Source: Beta vulgaris subsp. vulgaris (lineage: Eukaryota; Streptophyta; Magnoliopsida; Caryophyllales; Amaranthaceae). Taken from it: 64,000 bases of DNA. Within the stretch, counting starts at the first letter, position 1, and every line of letters starts with the position of its first letter. A model generated the notes under the pieces. That model did not search any database and was not told the DNA's origin. It saw nothing but the letters and a program-made list of their open reading frames with translations. The DNA is taken from the NCBI RefSeq assembly GCF_026745355.1, contig NC_079210.1, positions 2,906,636-2,970,635 of the forward strand, given 5' to 3'. A program made the translations under genes and the position numbers. This document shows, piece after piece, positions 35,218 to 47,855 of this stretch.

Positions 35218-35532
35218 CGACCCATTTGGTTATTGGTCATAAATAGTTGTAATGGTAAGAAAATTTAGTGTAAATGTGTAAAGAAGTTCTCATGCCAATG
35301 ACCTTGGGAACGAAACTTTATCATAAAACATGGATTTCCCTTTATAAATTTTCATTACCACCAAAAACCACACTCTCAAGTGGTGATGGATAGTAATGAG
35401 TTTTTAGGAAGAAAATGAATATCTTGGGATGAAGTAGCATTACCGTAGGTATTGACAATGGATTTGTAGTATATATTTACACTATGACGCATTACGATTC
35501 CTACCATTTATGGCCTCTTACCAAACGGGTCG
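35218..35532. mobile_element. Harbinger-type MITE (315 bp)
   Basis: Ends CGACCCATTTGGTTATTGG and CTTACCAAACGGGTCG are inverted; the target duplication is TTA (35215-35217, 35533-35535). It is inserted in the gypsy remnant and related to 47217-47550 (shared GTAATGG and TTACC inner words). Confidence 0.85.
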
Positions 35533-36110
35533 TTAAGCTCATATCCTTGAGCACATCTAACATGAGGATGTTTCTTGAGCTGCCGTTGTCGATAAATATT
35601 TTACTCAAGAGGCAATTCCCAATCGTGAGAGATATCAATAAATTGTCGTGGTGTGGATCTGCCAAGTCAGCGGCATCTGCTTCATCGAAAGATATGGGCA
35701 ATCAATCTGATTTTGCTTTTCTGCTAGTGGCAATTGGTTTTTCCATTGAACTCTCTTTTGCATGGCGTTTTGCGGCTGAATATGTAAGGCCACATACATC
35801 TAACCTCCAAATATAAGATTGATTACCCTAATTAGCTGTGGTGGAGCTGACTGCCTTTTTAATGTTGTTGCCTCGCGCTGGATTGTTGCCTTCACCTTGT
35901 TAGTCATGAGATCTTTCACGAACCTTTTCCTTAGAAAGTGCGCTACTTTTTTCTTAACGCGATGCATTCTTATGTTGTGTGCCCGATATCTTCAAAAAAA
36001 ATTTAAGGAGAAGTGCCATACTCGATTGGAACCTCGCACGGATTAATCTGATTGACCCATCTACACAAGCAAGGCCCTTTGGAGGTTGGGGGAAGGTAAA
36101 CGAAACCTAC

Positions 36111-37234
36111 CCCTAAAGTGCCTCTAGTAGAGTTTGACCGAGGTTGTGGGATACAACACTTAAACGGAAATAATAATTGTTACGTTTAATAGTTGTTTGG
36201 TATCCTAGTGGAATGGAAACAATTGAGAGGTTTATGATTGAAGAAGGAAACGTGGTTTCCACTAGTTTGATAAGGGTAACAAATGAAGGGATTGTAGGAG
36301 ACGATATGTTTGTTTAACACTCATACCAAACAATTAGAAATGAAAACCCTTTTTTGATACCATTTCCTATATCAAATTTTTCTGTACTAAACACCCTCTT
36401 AAAAAGTAACCCAAGACAATGTATCTTTTGGAACACTGATAGTAAATTGTTAATCTATCTCTGAATCGTGTGACTTGAATTGGGCACGTATTTCTCGTTC
36501 TTAACAATTAATGTTCAAACGGTTAAAGTTTAGGTGAAAATTTTCGCCTTCAAGCTACTATATAGTATGTAAATAGAGGTGATTTGACTAATAGAATTTT
36601 CATTGTTGCTACCTTATGGTCCGTTGTTTAGACTAGTGATGTAATTTTCAAACCTTCGTTACTGGCTTGACAAAAAGTTTGAAACAAATGATGATTCAGT
36701 AGTACCGGGGGGGAATCGAATGAGCAAGTGAAAAGTCTCCCAGGGAAATTCAAATTTAAAAGTTTCCGAAATTATTTAGGACTGCTAACTTTCCATAATC
36801 ACATACCTAAGAGCATTACTGTTGGTTCCTTGTAGTTTGTGGTCATTAATTATTTTATTACTTCCTCACTCTTCCACCTACCCCACCATATTTTCTCTCT
36901 CTTCCATTCCTTTTTTGCTCCTCTTTTTCTTGATCCATCGACCATCATGAAAGTTGGACATCAATTTTTTGGCCAAATTTTTTCTCTCTCCTAATAAACT
37001 AATATTACTTTTATACTCTCTCTCCTCATAACTTAAGGGTGCTTATCTAGCGCAGGGGCGGTTCTTGGCCCATGCTGTTTAGGCGACGGAATAGGGCCCC
37101 AAAAATAGAGGGGCCCCGAAATATATTATATGTATTGAATGTTTGAAAGAAAAATAAAAGGAAAGCATTTGGATCAGTGGTAAAGTAATAAGGGATGGTC
37201 GGATGGGGCAAAGGGGCGCGAGTTCAATTCTACT
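36111..37234. other. Repeat-rich spacer
   Basis: No gene. About 36180-36410 looks like an old Harbinger-type MITE (GTTTGGTATCC near the left, GTACTAAACACCC near the right) with poor ends. At about 37057-37110 a CAGGGGCGGTTCTTGGCCC...GGGGCCCC stretch resembles a hAT-type terminus. At about 37168-37230 TTGGATCAGTGGTAAAG and GCGCGAGTTCAATTC look like a tRNA-derived SINE head. Confidence 0.35.
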
Positions 37235-37706
37235 TCGACTCGTGAGCTCGCCGAGCTCGGCTCGAGCTCGTGATTAGAATTTGCGGCTCGAGCTCCGCTC
37301 GTGAACTCGTTTAGGCTCAGCTCGTGTGCTCTAGGCTAAGCTAGTGAGCTTGTTTAGGCTCGACTCGTGAGCTCAATTAGACTCAGGTTCGGCTCGTGAG
37401 CTCGTTTACCTTTTCTTTTTATCTTTCTTCTATTATATACCTTAGTTAATATCTTAAAGAAAGACTTAATATAATTTTCAATATATATAAACAATATTTC
37501 AATATAAAATATTTTTTTAATATAAAATAATAATCGAGCTGTTGACGAGCTTTACGAGACGAGCTTTACGAGCCGAGCTTTGCCTAGCTAGGCTCGGCTC
37601 TTACGTCTCGAGTCGAGCCCGAGCTTCAAATAGCCGAGCTTTGACGGAACTTTGATCGAGCCGAGCCCGAACTGCTCGCGAGCTTGTCAGGCTCATTATC
37701 AGCCCT
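37235..37706. mobile_element. hAT-like element of GAGCTCGGCTCG-type motifs, second copy
   Basis: Homologous, in opposite orientation, to 13437-13903. Shared pieces include CGTGATTAGAATTTGCGGCT, GAGCTTTACGAG and the end CTCATTATCAGCCCTA. The left boundary runs into a SINE-like sequence and is uncertain. Confidence 0.6.
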
Positions 37707-37956
37707 ACATAACCAACAAGGAAGGCAACGACTAGGAGTACTCCAAGAATCCTCCACAGGAAATAGAAATCCAACCACTCTTAAGCTTGTGGCACTGAAA
37801 TTGTACACTTTCTGTACTTAAAGAGCATGATCAACTTTGTTTCTAGTTTCTACACTAAACAACCTCTCAAGAGAACAAGAAAACCAATAGTAACGGCCAA
37901 TACGGTTAAACAGATTCCTACCTTCAGTCATCAAAACACAAATATAAAATGCTAAG

Positions 37957-38015
37957 AACACGTTCGTTACCATTTTCTGTTTTTAGTTTTCAGTTTTTTT
38001 AGGACTAAAAACAAA

Positions 38016-38054
<39 letters not shown>

Positions 38055-38210
38055 AAAGGTAATTTTCACTTTTTAGTTATCAATTTTCATAATTATCATA
38101 TTTCTATTAACTTTAACTAACTTTTTATCCATTATACGACATATATCATATGGCTTTCAAATGCAGAAAATTAAAAACCTGAAAATCACAGTGATAGCGA
38201 ACGATCCCTA
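37957..38210. mobile_element. Small inverted-repeat element with an inner poly-A tract
   Basis: The left end AACACGTTCGTTACCATTTT and the right end GTGATAGCGAACGATCCCTA are inverted with mismatches, followed inward by TTTTAGTTTTCAG-like complementary stretches. A run of about 36 adenines starts near 38012. Flanks AATGCTAA/GTTGCTAA match only partly, so hAT membership is tentative. Confidence 0.45.
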
Positions 38211-39368
38211 AGTTGCTAACACTCTTGCTTTCACAAAATTATAGAATGTTAAACACTCTTGCCTACAAAACCGAAACATAATGGGCTACAATGCGATTCG
38301 ATATCAAAAACTGAAACAAAAATATTGAGGAGTTTACATTCCCAAACTTGAATCAACTAAAACGCAGAATTAGATAGCAAAGAAAATAAAAGCTCTTGGA
38401 TATATCTTATTTACTATATGATTGCAACGGACAAAATCAAGTTCCAAGGGTAGTTTGTCTAAAGCATTAAGAAAAATAGGTTGCGCGCCCTACTCTAACA
38501 TGTTATATAATACAAACAAGGTTGTTACGTTCATAAAACTATATTTTCCACCAAGAACACTTGTATGATATTCCATCATGACTTCAATTCCAGAAGAAAC
38601 AAACAACGGTCTTGCTTAATTTATGCACACAGCATAACTAATTGTTCCAGTATAGCTCCTATCAAATCCTCGCCTGCAGCTGCAAATCGATCAAAGTCAA
38701 CCAAATTTCAGTATTTTAACAACCCGGATTTCAGTATGAAAATTTCAGAATTTAACAACCCGAATTTTAGAATCTTATTATGTATGTATGATTCGACTCC
38801 ATCTCGATAGAAAACAGCAACTAAGGTTTTTTTTCTAATCTACTATATCCACTTAAGTTGGATCCACGTTTCAGAATCTATTGGCTTTAGACATGAAAAT
38901 GAGCAAACCATCACTCGTCATTACCTGAATGAACTCACAACGGATTGACCTTTAGAAACAAACTAGTATCATGGGGAACAACTGGGCACTTGGATGGAAT
39001 GTGACCCGGTTGAACCACACGTATAGGAACTTGAAAGCGAGGTGAGAGCCACCCTACTGGCTTCAGGTAGCCAGCAGACTTGCTAACCCACCTCCACGCG
39101 CGTAAAAAGTCCCCCAAGTCTAATCCAGGTAAACCCAAATCCAATCCAGCAACCAATAGGTTTGGGATTCCTGGCAGAGGTACAAGGTATTATTAGACTT
39201 GGACACGCAGATGCCACATGGAGCAGCAGTACAAATAATCGAAGTATAATCGTGCACATATTCAGTAAGATGTCATGCCCAAAAGAAAAAACAATATTCA
39301 CATAACATGGAAGAAATATACCACCTACCTGCTTATAAATCCTTCCCCTAGCCAAAGAGGCTTACTTC
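38211..39368. other. 3' flank of the RNA helicase gene
   Basis: It should contain the helicase 3' untranslated region (minus strand). The part just left of the stop codon is less A+T-rich than the rest and may include a 3' untranslated intron. No second gene is seen. Confidence 0.4.
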
Positions 39369-42300
39369 TTAAAAGAAACTGTCACCAAAGCTGCCAAACC
39401 GATTTGAATTAGTATTACCACTCTTCTGATTCCCGCTCTGACGGCCTGAACCGAAGTTGCCAAAACCACCAGATCTGTCACTCCTCCCAGAGTCACCAAA
39501 TCCACCACCAGAGGATCGACCAAAACCAGAGCCACTGGAACCCTCATAACCGCCACCCGATCTAGAAGAAGAGCCACCATAAGAGCCAAAACCACCAGAT
39601 CCAGAATCCCTGGATCCGCCACGACCAGAGTTCATGTTCCCATAACCACCAGAACGTCCAGAATAGGAATCCCCACCATAACGCCCAGAACTTGAATTTC
39701 CATATCCTCCTGAACGACTGAAACCAGAGTTCCCAAATCGACCGCCACCACCCATGCCCATATCCATCTCGGCACCATCAGAAGCAATTGGAGGAAGCTG
39801 ATAAGAGAACAATGAGTCAATAATTAATTAGATGCACCAGTCTATTGGTTTCGTGTGACAAAATCATTGCAAAAGTTAGGATATACCCTCCAATCATTCT
39901 TTAAATTGCTACACTTTCCTTTTTGAACCATTCTTTTTTAATGATTACACTCCTACTTTTTCCTGTTTCACATTATACATTCTCTCTTTTGCTTTTCCAC
40001 TTCCTCACCTACTTTTTTACATTTTTTTCACCTACTTTTTACATTCTGTTTCTTGCTTTCCCATTTCCTCTTACATACTTTTTCCATATGCCTTGGTTAT
40101 CCCAAAGAGGGAAGTTTAACAATTAAAGAACTGAGGGAGTATTCAAAATCAGAGAGAACCAACTATTAGACATCTTGGTCCCAATGAAAGTAAAGTGAGT
40201 AAATTATTATGAAACAGGGAAGTATATAGGAAGTGCAGGGAATTTAATTTGTTGCACAATAAGGATACAACCATGAAACATATCTAAACAGCATAAGCAG
40301 ATAACAACGGATAGAAATTAACCTCTTTGAATCTGCATCCAACATCACGCTCAATAACTTTAACAGCCCTTGATTCATCCGTTGTATAAATAACAATTGC
40401 AGTTCCTTTTTTTCCAGCACGACCAGTTCGACCGGACCGATGAACAAAGCTCTCGGAAGTTGAAGGGAGTTCATAATGTAAAATCTAGGAAAACAAAGCA
40501 GTCATAAAGTTATATTAATCAACAAGTCAAGCAAGCAAAATCAAGTTCTGGTTCTAGTATCACTCAACACATTAAGAGGGAGCAAAGAGGAGGAACTGGA
40601 ACAGCATGTAGCAGAGAAAACATAATCAAGTTGACTATCAACATCCACATGCATGAGACACTGACACCGAGAATTCAGACACTGATGGCTAGAAAAACTA
40701 GATTCAGCCACTAAAAGAATATCTTAGCCCACCACTACGATACCTAACTTAAGGGCTAGCACATACAGAAATAGAAATAAAATTTACTAAACATGTAAAT
40801 TGAAAAAAAAAAAAACAAGAAACAGAAAATAAACAGAGGAAGTAGGCAAGTGAACAAGGAGCAAGGACACCAAGAGCAACCACTATTTCTATCATGTGCA
40901 AAATAAATGCATGCAACCAGGAATATATATAACCATAATCATCAACTACAATTTTCTTCACTTGACATGTTTCACATGCCCAAAGAGCAACACAAATCAG
41001 CACTACAAAAACTTTCAATGTTAAGATGTAGAGAAGTAACTACCAGATCAACATTTGGTACGTCCAGACCACGAGCAGCCACATCAGTAGCGACCAAAAT
41101 GTTGATTTCCCCGTCTCTAAACCGTTTAAGTGTTCTTTCCCTTTGACCTTGAGCAATATCCCCATGCAAGGGCTCACATTTGTAGTTTTTCCTTGCCAAT
41201 GCAGAAGATAGGTTATCAGCATCACGTTTTGTCTGAGTGAAAACAATGCATTTCCCTCCATGTGCATATTCCTGAGAGGAACACAGAACACAGAACATAG
41301 ATTGACACAAAGATCAGTAAGGACAGAGTATACAGATACAAACAACTCTGGCAAGATATTCCAGAAATATACCGTGAAAAGAGGTCCAATAACACCTGCT
41401 TTTGCACGACGATCCACTACAACTGAACATAAAGAGATTCCTTCTGCCAGCTTCTGATCTGAGTCCCCAACCTACAAGCGAAATGCACTCTTTACGTTAT
41501 TTCATTCTCCATTACATCAGCAAATTTAACCCCTAGTCCTCTTTTTATCTTTTACCCACCTAGTTGGGATGAAAGGTGAAAAAAACATTTGAAAAAGTAA
41601 TAGATTTAAAGATATGGCCTATAATCCAAGAAAATCATCTATTAGGGGAAAAAAAAGCCAGTTCTATTTAGCAAAGCATAATCAATTAACTAAATTACTA
41701 CTTTCAATCTTACAAGATCAATCATCAAAGGATCCTTCAAGTATTTTTTAGTAAGCTTCATGATCCAATTCGGCATGGTGGCAGAGAACATCATAGTTTG
41801 GCGATTTTTTGGCAGCTTCTCTAATATAACCTCCACATCTTCCTCAAATCCAACATTAAGCATTTGATCAGCTTCATCCAGAACAACAAACTGAACACGA
41901 GACAGATCCAAAGCTCCTCTCTTTATCAGATCAATTACCCGGCCAGGTGTCCCAGCAACCACATCAACACCACGGCTAAGCGCACTCATTTGACGAGCAA
42001 TTGGTGTACCCCCATATACGCACAAAGTGTCTAGCTTTGAAGACTCATAAAATTCCTTCTCAACCTGTCGAGCAAGTTCTCTTGTCGGAGCCAAAACCAA
42101 AGCCAAAGGATCCCTCCCTACCCTGCAAGTGTATCATAAGATCAGATTTGGCAGCGATCTAAATGAACTCAAGTATAGCAACTAATCAGTAGTACAGAAA
42201 CAAAATCTACATTAATGAAAAACTTTAGAGTTCCATCCACAGGATAAACTAAGAGTGTATATTCCCTGGATCTAAAGTAGAAAAGTATGAATACCCGTTC

Positions 42301-43612
42301 TTCTCATTCTGGCGTGTAATCTTATCCATGATTGGTATCCCAAAAGCAAGTGTCTTCCCTGTCCCAGTTCTGGCACGACCAATCATGTCACGACCCTGAA
42401 ATGCAGGTTCAAGAACAGCTTTCTGCACCAAATAAAACAATTCAGTATTTGTTCTTTGCTTCGGAACCTACTTTAAACTAACCAATAATTATCTAACATG
42501 GTACTACTAGTCTCATTTTTCACCCTTAACAAAGGGAACCACTGCAAAACAGTTTAACGAAAGAGCACAACTTAAAAAAAACAAGGGTAGTGCATAAGAT
42601 AGAATAAAAAGCTCCCCTTGTCTACTCGCTACCTGGATCCTAAAAACAGTTAAATACACCAACCCTACTAATAACAGTTTCTCAAACCACTTTGTTGAGT
42701 AAAAAAAATCCCGGACTGTGACTTTATCATTATAAGAGGGCAACAATCACTTCGCATGTTGTTGATCGCATGACAATTTCAGAAGAGCAATAAGCTAGAA
42801 TGCTAGATAGGACATAGGACCACACATGGTGTCGGTATTTCAGGCAAAAAAAAAACTACCATTAGCTAATAAACAACACAAGATACAAATACACAATACC
42901 CCACAATTTTTCTGCTCATATAACACTTCAGTTCACTCATTGCACATCATCTTACAGAAGCAGAACCGAACCTGGAGCGTTTTTCACACACTTCATCTGC
43001 TATAGTTAAGTTAAATACTGAACCTAGAGCAATTAAACTAAGATTATAATCCACCCAACAAAATTCCTTGATCTCTTCGCCAAATATAACCCAAAAGTTC
43101 AACAATTCATTTTATATTGAAAGCAAAGCTATAACATACAAAATAAACCCTATATGTACAACTTTCATAAGCATATAAAAAACAGAAAGCAGCAATAAAT
43201 TGAAAACAAAAAAAAAATTGACCTGAATCGGGAATAGCTTAGTGATTCCTTTCTTAGACAAACAAGAAACAATGTCGTCATGAATATTAAGCTTCGAAAT
43301 ATCAAGACCTTCATCTCCTCTAGTTTTATCGTCATCCGAGTAATCAGCAACAGCAAAACCAGCAGCTTGCGACGCAAAAGAAGCTCGGAAACTTAATCGC
43401 GACTGTATATTCTTCGCACTTTCGAAGCACGATTTGGATTTAACGACTGATTCATTGTTACTTCCCAGAAATCCGCCATTTATGACCGTTGTTGAAGATG
43501 ATGATAGTGGTTGGGTGGAGTGGAAGAAGGAAGTGAAAGCGGCGAGTGCGCGCCTTGATGATGGTGTTAATGAAGGTGATAATTGTCTTCTGAGTAGAAG
43601 AGCAGTCGCCAT
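39369..43612 (-). CDS. RH53: DEAD-box ATP-dependent RNA helicase, mitochondrial PMH/RH53 (RH9) type
   Basis: ATP-driven RNA chaperone; Arabidopsis PMH1 and PMH2 help fold and splice group II intron RNAs in mitochondria. Exons in transcript order: 43612-43223, 42422-42295, 42122-41714, 41471-41373, 41271-41044, 40484-40323, 39797-39369. All are GT-AG in frame, giving 614 aa, the usual family length. The N-terminus (1 to about 85) is rich in Arg, Ser and Leu with few acids, fitting a mitochondrial presequence. Core motifs: LFPIQ ending at residue 130; motif I ARTGTGKT (147-154); PTRELARQ (186 on); TPGR (231-234); DEAD (255-258); SAT (286-288); [28 protein letters not shown]. The last 142 residues are Gly/Ser/Arg-rich with SGGYG and GRSGGYG repeats, as in RH9/RH53, and end SFGDSFF. 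Assignment between RH9 and RH53 is not certain. Confidence 0.96.
39886..40139. mobile_element. Stowaway-type MITE in intron 6 of the helicase gene
   Basis: The left end CCCTCCAATCATTCTTTAAATTG-like and the right end CAATTAAAGAACTGAGGGAG are inverted and flanked by TA. About 254 bp. Confidence 0.65.
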
Positions 43613-44731
43613 TTTTGTGGATGAGATTGAGAGGAGAAAACCCTAAAAATTGGGGGAAATTAGGGTTTTAGGAAATGGGGGAAAGAAGAAAGGAGTGGTG
43701 TGGGTGTTTTGGGGGCTGAGTTAAAACTTAAAACCCTTGATGAGGGTTTAAAGGACTCCCGCATGTGAAGATATTTTCTCTCTCTTCTTTCTTTTTTCTC
43801 TTATTTTTTTAAGTTTGACTCATTGTCTCATTTGAGTGATTAGGTCTTAAACCTAAAACTTGGGACTTGCCCAATTGAGATGTGATATGATTGCATCGTG
43901 ATGTCTTAAGAACACGATTTAATAGGTCGTTGTATCGAGTAGTTGGATCATAATCTCTTACCATCATCTTAGCATCTACGTCGAGAATTCAAGTATATGT
44001 GAGAAGTTAGAATATTATGTAAGAACTTGGATGGTAGTGAGATTTTGATTATTTTTTATTTAAATGATAAGTAAATTCGGTCAAAAAATATAAATATAGT
44101 TAATATTTGATGATATATTTAAACGAGTTTTATTGTTAAGGTGGAGGTTTCAAGTGGCGGAGTTTCGTTAACTATATAAAATAGATATTGAAGATTGTAT
44201 AACATATATGCATACACGTGCTTTTGTTGATTGAATGATTTTTTTATATAATGTATTTTTCTATGTTATGTCCATGTATTTGTTGAAAATATACATTTTA
44301 CCCTTATTTTATAAAAGTCATCATAGTATTCCTATGATTTTCGAAGTAAGTCAATTCCCAACTGTTATATATCTTAGATAATAGTAAATTTTATGAGACA
44401 AAATCTTAGTTCTCAAGCAAAAGACTCACATGCCCCAACCAGAAAATTGAGAACAAAATTAACTCTAAAAATCTTCATTTAGAAAACTATGATCTTTACG
44501 TCGACAATTCACATACTTCATGGCGATATTTCCAAGTTGGATCCTTCGATCTTTCTTCTCTAATGAAAAGTTTGACTGAAATGAAGGAAATATTGAGTTG
44601 CATAATCCTTGATTGTGGTAAGAGAGAGTGAGTATATAGAATGTGATTGTGAGATAATATTAATAAAAATAATTCTCTATCTTAATATGGTATCAAGATC
44701 AAGTTGAGATATTGGGTTGAAGTTTATAATA
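43613..44731. other. Spacer upstream of the helicase gene
   Basis: It holds the helicase leader and promoter (right of 43612). Beyond about 43800 it is A+T-rich DNA with no gene or element that I can delimit. Confidence 0.45.
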
Positions 44732-44971
44732 CTAGTCTTACATGCACGCAATGCGTGCGATAACGTATGATAACAAATGAAGTAGTAAATAAAATTAATT
44801 GGGTAGAAAAAATGTCTTTATATTTTATTTTCTCAAAAAACTGATGTTCAGTTTAAATGTCTACTTTCCCCCCCTTTTCAAATGAAAGAGTTAGTTATCT
44901 CTTTTTTTTTTCTTTTTTTCCTTTTTTTCTATTTTTTGGTGTCCCCCATGTGTTGCCTTATATAATAGAGA
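44732..44971 (-). mobile_element. Short non-autonomous Helitron (240 bp)
   Basis: On the minus strand it starts TCTCTATTATATAAGGCAAC and ends CTAG, preceded by the hairpin GCACGCA-T-TGCGTGC. The flanks are A at the 5' side and T at the 3' side, the Helitron target. No terminal repeats and no target duplication, as expected. Confidence 0.75.
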
Positions 44972-44974
44972 TTA

Positions 44975-45971
44975 GGGGGCGTTTGGTTTGGGGTTTTCAG
45001 GAAAGGGTAAGAGAATCAACTAGCTCAATTCATGGACTTGTTGTTTGTTAAGACATATCAATCATTCCCTTTACCCTCTCCTTTCCCCCAAACTCCTCTA
45101 CTTTCATTCCCCACCCACCCCCAAGGTTTCACTTACCTTTTCTTTCTTCTACCCCTTGGTGGCTTTGACCAATCATTGACCATTACCCCAACCACCAACC
45201 CAGCCATACAACCACCACATCCACCACTGAACCCACCACCCCAACAACTGAACCACCAGTCTAAGCCCCCTAACCACCTTGACCACCACTGAAACCACCA
45301 TGACCGCCACTAAACCACCATGACCGCCACCTAAACCACCATTACTGCCAATAAAACCACCACGTTAATCACCACCGCAACTCCACAAGCACCCTAACCA
45401 TCACCTAAAGCCACCGCACGCACCCTAGTTACCCCCCTCCCGTCAAAAACCCTCATAACCCAATCGAAAAAAAAAAACCACCCCCGTAAATATCCACCAC
45501 GCACTAAGGATGGGGAAAGCTTCAGGGAAGGCAGAATGGTGGAGGAATGGTAAAATTCGACCATGAAAACTTCAGATTTGAAGATTTTATGGTCGAATTC
45601 GACCATTTAAACCTCGAATTTCACTTTTTGAAGGTGGTGAGATAACAGAGAAGAAATAGTGAGAAAGGGGTGACGACATAGGGGCTGGGGACGGACCATT
45701 CGCGGGGATGGGGAAGCAACGATAGTGTTGGAGTGATGTGGCGGTGACGGTGCCGGCGGAGGTGACGGTGCCGGCGTGAGGAAGGGTAGCGGCAGCCGGC
45801 AAAGCTTCAGGGAAGGCAGAAATGGTGGAGGAATGGTGAGAGGAGGAAGAAAGGTGGAAGAAATATTATAGCAACCAAACAACCTTTTTAATCAAAGGGT
45901 TTTTGTTTCCTTTCCCCTTGTACCCCTTTCTTGATTCCATTCCCTTTACCCTGTTGAAACCAAACGCCCCC
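44975..45971. mobile_element. Harbinger-type non-autonomous element (997 bp)
   Basis: Ends GGGGGCGTTTGGTTT and AAACCAAACGCCCCC are perfect inverted repeats; the target duplication is TTA (44972-44974, 45972-45974). The middle is CCACC-rich. It abuts the 5' end of the Helitron 44732-44971. Long frames inside are low-complexity and not regarded as genes. Confidence 0.9.
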
Positions 45972-46214
45972 TTATTTCTATCTATTAGTGGGTTTAAGTT
46001 TTAAACCCATTGGACGAATTTTTCACTCAAAGTTGAGAATTTTTCCCCTCGAGTATATAGGGTTCGTTATTTTGTTGTATCTGATTGCAATGATGTTCCT
46101 TGATTAAGATTGATATTTTCAAATTTAATACACGAGAAAACCTATAATATTTGCGGAGATAAGTTTGGGCCAGCAATTAATTTGGTATATGCGCTGTAAA
46201 ATGTTAATACCAAA

Positions 46215-46476
46215 TCTATACTAATATATTAAAAGGCGTGCGTAAACGAGGAACGGTGTCACGTGGCGCTCTCCCCAGGGGTTTTAGTTCATGTAATCCA
46301 TGTAAAATAAAAAAATTAGAAATTGCATAATATAGGTTTTGATCCCTTGACCTCACGTTCATGTACTAAAGTTTTAACCACTAGACCAAGTTTTATTTAG
46401 TGTTATCATATCAAAGTAGAATATTAATAAATGAAAATTTTTCTTACCCAGGGCATAGCCCGAGCCCAATAACTAG
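46215..46476 (+). mobile_element. Short non-autonomous Helitron (262 bp) carrying a tRNA-like patch
   Basis: It starts TCTATACTAATATATTAAAA and ends GGGCATAGCCCGAGCCCAAT-AACTAG, with the GGGC/GCCC hairpin close to the CTAG end, between A (46214) and T (46477). Between about 46332 and 46392 the minus strand shows a TTGGTCTAGTGGTTAA box-A-like word, suggesting captured tRNA- or SINE-derived sequence. Confidence 0.8.
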
Positions 46477-47216
46477 TTATCTTCTTTAAATATAGAAACT
46501 ACTAAGGTTATTTGAATCTGCAAATTGCAATTCATAATTCACTTTTCATGTTCAGCGCTTCAGCCAACAAAGTATTAGATGTTCCAAATTTGGAAACCAT
46601 GTAGAGTTACTACATTTCTTTTGAAGTCACAAATAACTAATTCAGATGTACACTTTATTATTCCTATAATTCATAACCATCGAAATTTAATTTATAATTA
46701 TCAGTTGGAGAAGTTTTAAAAAAGCAAAGATAATTTTCTAGTGATGGATGATATGCCCATAGAGGTTTGATATGATAAGTTCTTGCAAGTATTTGATTGT
46801 TTGAAAAATTACCATATTTTAGGATACGAGCATTACTATACTGACAATTAATCTTATGGGCATGTTCTCCCTAGCTTATTTTCAGTTCAGTTCAGTTCAG
46901 TTGTGGACAAAACTTTTACTCTCACATATCACTATTCATTTCAATTCAGTTCAGTTCAGTTCAATTCAGTTTAATTCAATTCGGTTCAGTTCAATTCAGT
47001 TCAGTTCAACTGTTTTATATCGAAGAGAACAGACCTAAGAGTAGAGCTGTGAAAAAGAGACATGCCTATTGCCTGCGTTAGGTAAGGTGAAAGATGATGC
47101 AGCCTTTGTATAGTATTTCGGTTTCTCCACAAATATTAAGTCATGAGTCAATTAAGAAAACTACAAAGTACTTTGTAATCATCAAGGCTAGTGTATGAAT
47201 GCCTAAAAACAACTAA
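46477..47216. other. Spacer with a TTCAG pentamer tract
   Basis: Bases 46881-47010 contain runs of TTCAG/TTCAA pentamers interrupted once by about 45 bp of unique DNA. No gene was found. Confidence 0.6.
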
Positions 47217-47550
47217 CGGCCCGTTTGGTAGTCGTTAATAAATTGTGGTAATGGGAATAAATTTTAAGTGTAATTTTATTAGGGAAGCACCCTTAAAATT
47301 CCATGGGGAGACATTTTTTCTCCATAAGCAAGCAATCTCACCCATAAACTTTTGTTTTTGTCTCCAAGGGGAAGCAATTTTCATTACCACCTACAAGGTG
47401 GTATTGGATGGGAATGAAAATTCAAGAAGGAAAGTGGACATTTTAGGATAAATTAGCATTACCATGGGAATGGACATTGATATTCTTCACAAATTTACCC
47501 ACAAATTCATTCCCATTACCATCATTTATGACCAACTACCAATCGGGCCG
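47217..47550. mobile_element. Harbinger-type MITE (334 bp), left of an abutting pair
   Basis: Ends CGGCCCGTTTGGTAGT and ACTACCAATCGGGCCG are inverted with one mismatch; the target duplication is TAA (47214-47216, 47551-47553). Confidence 0.9.
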
Positions 47551-47553
47551 TAA

Positions 47554-47855
47554 GTGCACATTTAGTTCATTATTTTTGGGTTTTAAAATAGAATCAATTA
47601 CAATTTTCCTTTTTAAATTTCTTGTTTGGTTAAAACCTTATTAATCCATTATCATTACTTGATGGTAATGGATTTCTCCAATTTGTTACGTTCTCTTGAC
47701 CTTCAAATAACAAAATCAATTATTTGGTGGTAATGGTACCATTCATTTTCATTCCTTGGCTTCAACCAAACACTCAATAAAGATAATCAATTTTGTTACC
47801 AATCTCCTCCTCTATTTGTGTCAATTCTATTTCATATCTTGAACCAAATGATCCC
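47554..47855. mobile_element. Harbinger-type MITE (302 bp), right of an abutting pair
   Basis: Ends GTGCACATTTAGTTCA and TGAACCAAATGATCCC are imperfect inverted repeats (12 of 16). The flanking TAA at 47551-47553 is shared with the element to the left; the other copy is 47856-47858. It is related to 48866-49168. Confidence 0.75.

Larger units (their letters stand above)
32631..36110 (-). mobile_element. Decayed Ty3/gypsy retrotransposon (probably Tat type), no LTRs seen
   Basis: Read on the minus strand, remnants occur in pol order. A protease region with the DNGSS active-site motif is encoded around 35560-35700. Reverse transcriptase pieces follow, encoded at 34229-34590 (PKKNEKWRVCIDF, FPLPHID, SGYNQI, TFITDRG) and at 33262-33475 (LEEAFEI, VLGYVV, VQKLIGQVAA). 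An RNase H-side piece SQALVDFVADF is encoded near 32750. Frames are broken by stops and shifts. Two younger elements are inserted: a Harbinger MITE (35218-35532) and a hAT-like element (33484-34130). Neither LTR nor primer site was found, so this is an internal fragment. Confidence 0.8.

Noticed and set aside
35501..35701. Short protease-like protein as an independent gene
   Set aside because: It is a piece of the gypsy remnant whose last codons come from the inserted MITE 35218-35532.
45032..45882. Pro-rich frames that could look like extensins
   Set aside because: Low-complexity CCACC sequence inside the Harbinger-type element 44975-45971.
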